From contig JAQVZR010000164.1 in the NCBI GenBank assembly GCA_028708105.1, forward strand, positions 1 through 5,366: a stretch of DNA of 5,366 nucleotides, in the 5' to 3' direction. Made by a program: the position numbers and the translations under genes. Source of the stretch: Desulfoplanes sp. GTDB lineage: Bacteria > Desulfobacterota > Desulfovibrionia > Desulfovibrionales > Desulfomicrobiaceae. Below the pieces are notes generated by a model that saw nothing but the letters and a program-made list of their open reading frames with translations, searched no databases and was not told the origin of the DNA. Numbering within the stretch: position 1 is the first letter of the stretch; each line of letters opens with the position of its first letter. Below, in pieces: positions 4,894 through 5,366 of this stretch.

Positions 4894-5366
4894 ATGGAGC
4901 TTTTTTTCCAACAATTGACCAACGGATTGGCCGTTGGGGGCATTTATGCACTCATCGCCCTCGGATACACCATGGTGTACGGGGTCATGAAGCTTATCAA
5001 CTTTGCCCACGGCGATCTGTTCACCATAGGTGCCTATCTGGGTTTGACCCTGCTGACAGGGTTGGGACTGACGGATCGATTCGGCCCTGTCGTGGGTGTT
5101 CTGGTACTGGCCCTTATGGTCATGGGGCTGGTGGCCATTGTGGGCGTGATCCTGGAGCGGGTTGCCTATAAGCCCCTGCGTCACGCCAACCGGTTGGCCG
5201 CTGTTGTCTCGGCTCTCGGTGCATCCATTTTTTTGCAGAATGCGGTCATGCTTATCTACGGGGCCAGATTCCGGGTTTATCCGCATAATATTCTGCCCAA
5301 GACGGCCATCAATATCATGGGGCTTGAGATCCCCCTGATCCGGATTATCATTCTGGCCACATCGCT
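4894..5366 (+). CDS. livH: Branched-chain amino acid ABC transporter permease LivH (partial, runs off right edge)
   Basis: The first 157 residues of a LivH-type inner-membrane permease (BPD_transp_2 family), one half of the LivHM channel through which LivK-delivered substrate passes. The opening ELFFQQLTNGLAVGGIYAL, then 'LGYTMVYGVMKLINFAHGD' (23-41), is the family's hallmark; the INFAHGD block is near invariant. Next come 'LERVAYKPLRHANRLAAVVS' (88-107) and 'GASIFLQNAV', also typical. Membrane segments are visible at about 10-30, 42-58, 64-87 and 103-123. The ATG at 4894 is preceded by a weak GAGAG (4881-4885) 8 nt upstream, much poorer than the livK site, consistent with lower permease synthesis. 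The 3' part and the expected livM, livG and livF lie beyond the window. Confidence 0.95.
   Translation, partial: MELFFQQLTNGLAVGGIYALIALGYTMVYGVMKLINFAHGDLFTIGAYLGLTLLTGLGLTDRFGPVVGVLVLALMVMGLVAIVGVILERVAYKPLRHANRLAAVVSALGASIFLQNAVMLIYGARFRVYPHNILPKTAINIMGLEIPLIRIIILATS

Overview
The window suggests a chromosome segment from a Gram-negative bacterium, most likely Desulfobacterota (Desulfovibrio-like sulfate reducers). This rests on the style of the Flp/Tad and Liv proteins, a convincing -24/-12 (sigma-54) promoter and moderate GC content in the genes; it is inference, since no marker gene is present. Two unrelated transcription units diverge from an unusually long, AT-rich, gene-poor centre.

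Left half, minus strand (about 2255 down to 1): the start of a Tad/Flp pilus locus in the order flp (major pilin, 1915-2094), cpaA (prepilin peptidase, 1221-1760), cpaB (365-1204), and the 5' end of a secreted protein running off the left edge (175 to 1), very probably the secretin cpaC/rcpA. CpaA would cleave the Flp leader; CpaB and CpaC would build the outer-membrane exit channel. A well-formed sigma-54 promoter (2240-2255) precedes flp. The flp 3' end carries a diverged, frame-shifted second copy of its last 72 nt (68-bp period). A perfect 36-bp palindrome then lies just upstream of cpaA, which has no visible Shine-Dalgarno sequence.

Centre (2095-3475, about 1.4 kb): no convincing protein gene. 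It holds the flp leader and promoter, a roughly 204-bp segment bounded by imperfect inverted repeats (2865-2887 and 3046-3068) with two adjacent hairpins inside, a weak plus-strand -24/-12-like match (3060-3075), and a possible structured leader (3199-3310) overlapping a doubtful 76-codon frame.

Right half, plus strand: livK (3476-4612), a periplasmic branched-chain amino acid-type binding protein, then a 281-nt structured gap with a perfect 15-bp hairpin, then livH (4894 to the right edge), the first permease subunit. The rest of the ABC transporter (livM, livG, livF) is expected to the right. Both units place an abundant first product (pilin, binding protein) before a strong hairpin without a T tract. 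This fits differential mRNA stability within the operon rather than full termination.
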